From positions 1 through 8,019 of the forward strand of contig JAUWIQ010000076.1 of assembly GCA_030605285.1 (NCBI GenBank): a stretch of 8,019 bases of DNA. Reading direction: 5' to 3'. Numbering within the stretch: the stretch's first letter is position 1; each line of letters starts with the position of its first letter. Shown piece by piece: positions 6,659-8,019 of this stretch. Source of the stretch: Planctomycetota bacterium (GTDB taxonomy: Bacteria > Planctomycetota > Planctomycetia > Pirellulales > UBA7805). Position numbers and translations under genes: made by a program. Below the pieces are notes generated by a model. That model was not told where the DNA came from, did no database searches, and worked only from the letters and a program-made list of their open reading frames with translations.

Positions 6659-7477
6659 ATGGAGTTTTCTCGGCCCATGGGAGCCGCATCCAAAACAGTG
6701 TTGACGGGCTTAACTCGCAGTCTCTTTGGCCTGCTACTCGTCGTCGTGATGCCGATGGCTTTTCTTCAGGCAGCCGAATTTCGTGTCCATACCCAGATTT
6801 TTTCCGGGGACGGCGATTTACCCGTCAGTGAAAACACAACGTTGTTTTCCGGAGGGGATGCCTACGACTCGATAGCCGGTGCCGCCGAGGTGACGGTTTT
6901 TCAAGCGTCAGAGAACTGTTTTTACCTTTTGGATCTGAAACGGCAGCTGAAAACTCGGATTACTACGGATGAGCTTTTGCAATACACCACGTCGCTGCAA
7001 GAGAAAGCGAGCAAAAGTCAAGATCCACTATTGAAATTCTGTGCGCAACCGAAATTTGAACTACGGCGAGAAAAGGATGGGAAAATGTGGATATTTTTTG
7101 ATCCTGTACTCCGCTATCAGATTCTCACAGATACTGCGGGGGACGAGGAAGTTGCAAAGGAATATCGTAGATTTTGCGACTGGTATTCGCGCCTCAATGC
7201 AATGCTCCGCCCCCAAGCTCTGCTCCCTTTCCCACGCCTTGTTGTCAACGAGCGGATTGCAAGAGAGGCGGCAATTCCGAAAACGGTCAGCTTGAGAATT
7301 TCGGCGCAGCGCCGCACAGAGGACCACCCAGTCGAAATTCGCAGCGTCCACAGCCTTAAGGAAAAGCTTTCGCCGACCGACAAGAAACGAGTGGAATTAG
7401 TTCAGGAGCATCTCGCCACGTTTGAAGAGGCGACAGTAGCGCGTTATCGAGCGAACTCGCAAACCGCCCGGAAATAG
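6659..7477 (+). CDS. Secreted protein of unknown function (272 residues)
   Basis: I recall sequences of this general type as conserved hypothetical proteins of planctomycetes, but I can name no domain. Residues 1-38 form a long signal peptide with hydrophobic core LFGLLLVVVMPMAFL (22-36) and cleavage after LQA. The mature start FRVHTQIFSG, then LPVSENTTLFSGGDAYD (54-70), VTVFQASENCFYLLDLKRQL (78-97, two strands) and KMWIFFDPVLRYQIL (142-156) look beta-rich. Residues about 102-125 and 163-187 look helical. The C-terminal 60 residues are charged and helical. Three cysteines (87, 128, 173) are present without a metal- or haem-binding pattern. It is transcribed divergently from the four-gene cluster, with about 390 bases between the starts, so a functional link is possible but unproven. 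The start is chosen for the AGAAGG seven bases upstream. Confidence 0.87.
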   Translation: MEFSRPMGAASKTVLTGLTRSLFGLLLVVVMPMAFLQAAEFRVHTQIFSGDGDLPVSENTTLFSGGDAYDSIAGAAEVTVFQASENCFYLLDLKRQLKTRITTDELLQYTTSLQEKASKSQDPLLKFCAQPKFELRREKDGKMWIFFDPVLRYQILTDTAGDEEVAKEYRRFCDWYSRLNAMLRPQALLPFPRLVVNERIAREAAIPKTVSLRISAQRRTEDHPVEIRSVHSLKEKLSPTDKKRVELVQEHLATFEEATVARYRANSQTARK

Positions 7478-7489
7478 TGCCCCACCACC

Positions 7490-7523
7490 CGTCGCGGTAA
7501 GATTCTCTAGTCCACCGGCGACG
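7490..7523 (+). terminator. Terminator-like hairpin after the 272-residue gene
   Basis: CGTCGCGGT (7490-7498) can pair with ACC-G-GCGACG (7514-7523), giving nine pairs with one bulged G around a 15-base loop. It starts 12 bases after the stop codon. There is no T-run right after it, so it would be a stabilising 3' hairpin or a factor-assisted terminator, not a classic intrinsic one. A run of eight T at 7609-7616 is preceded by a much weaker stem (7595-7599 with 7604-7608). Confidence 0.35.
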
Positions 7524-7701
7524 CTCTACGTGCTGCAATTATCTTGATTTACCGGGCCTGTCTTGTCGCGCCCGCGCAATCGTCGCAGGTGGACTTCAGG
7601 AGCTTGAATTTTTTTTGCGACCTTCACCCGATCGGTCTAAGCTCTCCAAGAGATTCGCAGCCAAAGTTTAGAAATTTCTTTTTTTGAGCCAGATCGTGAA
7701 A
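7524..7701. other. Non-coding stretch with no recognised feature
   Basis: No supported reading frame on either strand. It contains the run of eight T at 7609-7616 and a run of seven T near 7679-7685. No tRNA, repeat array or known RNA structure was recognised. Confidence 0.5.
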
Positions 7702-7773
7702 TCAGCGGGGCCTGCCATGGAGCCAATTCCTGGGGAAAATTCTTGGTTTGCTGACAGAAAAATAATTCCTTGA
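7696..7773 (+). other. Possible cut-off start of a plus-strand gene at the composition junction
   Basis: From GTG 7696 or ATG 7717 a frame reads PAMEPIPGENSWFADRKIIP and ends in TGA at 7771-7773, which is where the foreign-looking segment begins. It could be the first residues of a real gene whose remainder was replaced at the join. No Shine-Dalgarno is seen and the frame is very short, so chance is quite possible. Confidence 0.15.
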
Positions 7774-8019
7774 GCCCTCAGTGTCAACGGTTACTGGCTT
7801 GTAGAAGAAGAGCTTTGGGTTGTAGAAGGTTGAGGGAAAAACATCAGGCCTTACCTCAACAAAGAAGACAGCGTTGCCCTCTACCTCAAGGTTTTTTACC
7901 CTTGAGTCCTTTGCAAGGTCTTTGACAAAGGCGTTAACGTCCTCTTCTTTTCCTGAAAGGGTCTGGATCTGGGGCGCGTGAATCTCTCCCTTTTCCCTGA
8001 AAACGTCGAATGCAATGCC
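7702..8019 (-). pseudogene. Fragment of an archaeal-like HTH_10 (bacterio-opsin-activator-type) regulator, cut at both ends
   Basis: Read from 8019 leftward in the first frame there are 105 codons without a stop, ending in TGA at 7702-7704. The N-terminus lies beyond the window. Residues 1-82 have the look of a folded domain: alternating strand and helix, with LSGKEEDVNAFVKDLAKDSR (21-40), VKNLEVEGNAVFFVEVRP (41-58) and FYNPKLFFYKPVTVDTEG (65-82). From memory this resembles the middle region of archaeal regulators with a C-terminal HTH_10 domain, where the VDTEG-like segment is followed by a conserved aromatic stretch and then the helix-turn-helix. Here that continuation is missing: after Gly82 (codon at 7776-7774) come 23 unrelated residues and a stop. 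All three arginines before that point use AGG and all four leucines use CTT or CTC, unlike the CGN- and CTG-using genes to the left. The coding status is fairly firm; the family name is less so. Confidence 0.55.

Noticed and set aside
7582..7621. GTCGCA / TGCGAC inverted repeat enclosing the run of eight T.
   Set aside because: The loop is 28 bases and the T-run lies inside it, not after the stem, so it is not a terminator.
1..8019. CRISPR arrays, insertion sequences, tRNA or rRNA genes.
   Set aside because: No regularly spaced repeats, transposase motifs, paired terminal repeats or recognisable RNA genes were seen on either strand.

Overview
The window looks like a fragment of a planctomycete (phylum Planctomycetota) genome, probably a short metagenomic contig. 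The call rests on gene content, not on a database search. It carries a PVC-type membrane-bound dehydrogenase, a secreted ThuA-like protein and a secreted three-domain redoxin / cytochrome c / copper-monooxygenase-like protein, all typical of this phylum. It also carries two secreted proteins of no recognised family. Every complete substantial gene has a signal peptide, so the encoded biology is extracytoplasmic.

Layout. Positions 1-6272 hold four genes on the minus strand, transcribed from right to left. In order of transcription they are the redoxin-cytochrome c-PHM-like protein (6272-4455), a 620-residue secreted protein of unknown function (4433-2571), the ThuA-like protein (2441-1437) and the N-terminal half of the dehydrogenase (1372 to beyond position 1). 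The gaps are 21, 129 and 64 bases. The first two genes are almost certainly cotranscribed and the last two probably are. A weak terminator-like hairpin lies in the 129-base gap. The dehydrogenase runs off the left edge without a stop codon and is easy to miss, because its opposite strand happens to carry a 307-codon open frame.

Positions 6273-6658 are a divergent control region with three short perfect inverted repeats and a possible 18-codon leader frame. The plus-strand gene at 6659-7477 encodes a 272-residue secreted protein of unknown function and is followed by a terminator-like hairpin at 7490-7523.

The right end (about 7774-8019) does not match the rest. Read on the minus strand it encodes part of a protein that resembles archaeal HTH_10-type (bacterio-opsin-activator-like) regulators. 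Its arginine codons are all AGG and its leucines all CTT or CTC, unlike the neighbouring genes. The family-like sequence stops abruptly near 7774 and is followed by about 23 unrelated codons. The simplest explanation is a chimeric assembly join; a gene remnant from horizontal transfer is the alternative.

Functionally, the ThuA-like protein and the dehydrogenase fit periplasmic or surface oxidation and processing of sugars. The first gene combines a thiol-redox domain, a haem domain and a two-copper oxygenase-like domain and suggests an extracytoplasmic redox enzyme of unknown substrate. No clearly new defence system, mobile element, CRISPR array or RNA gene was seen.
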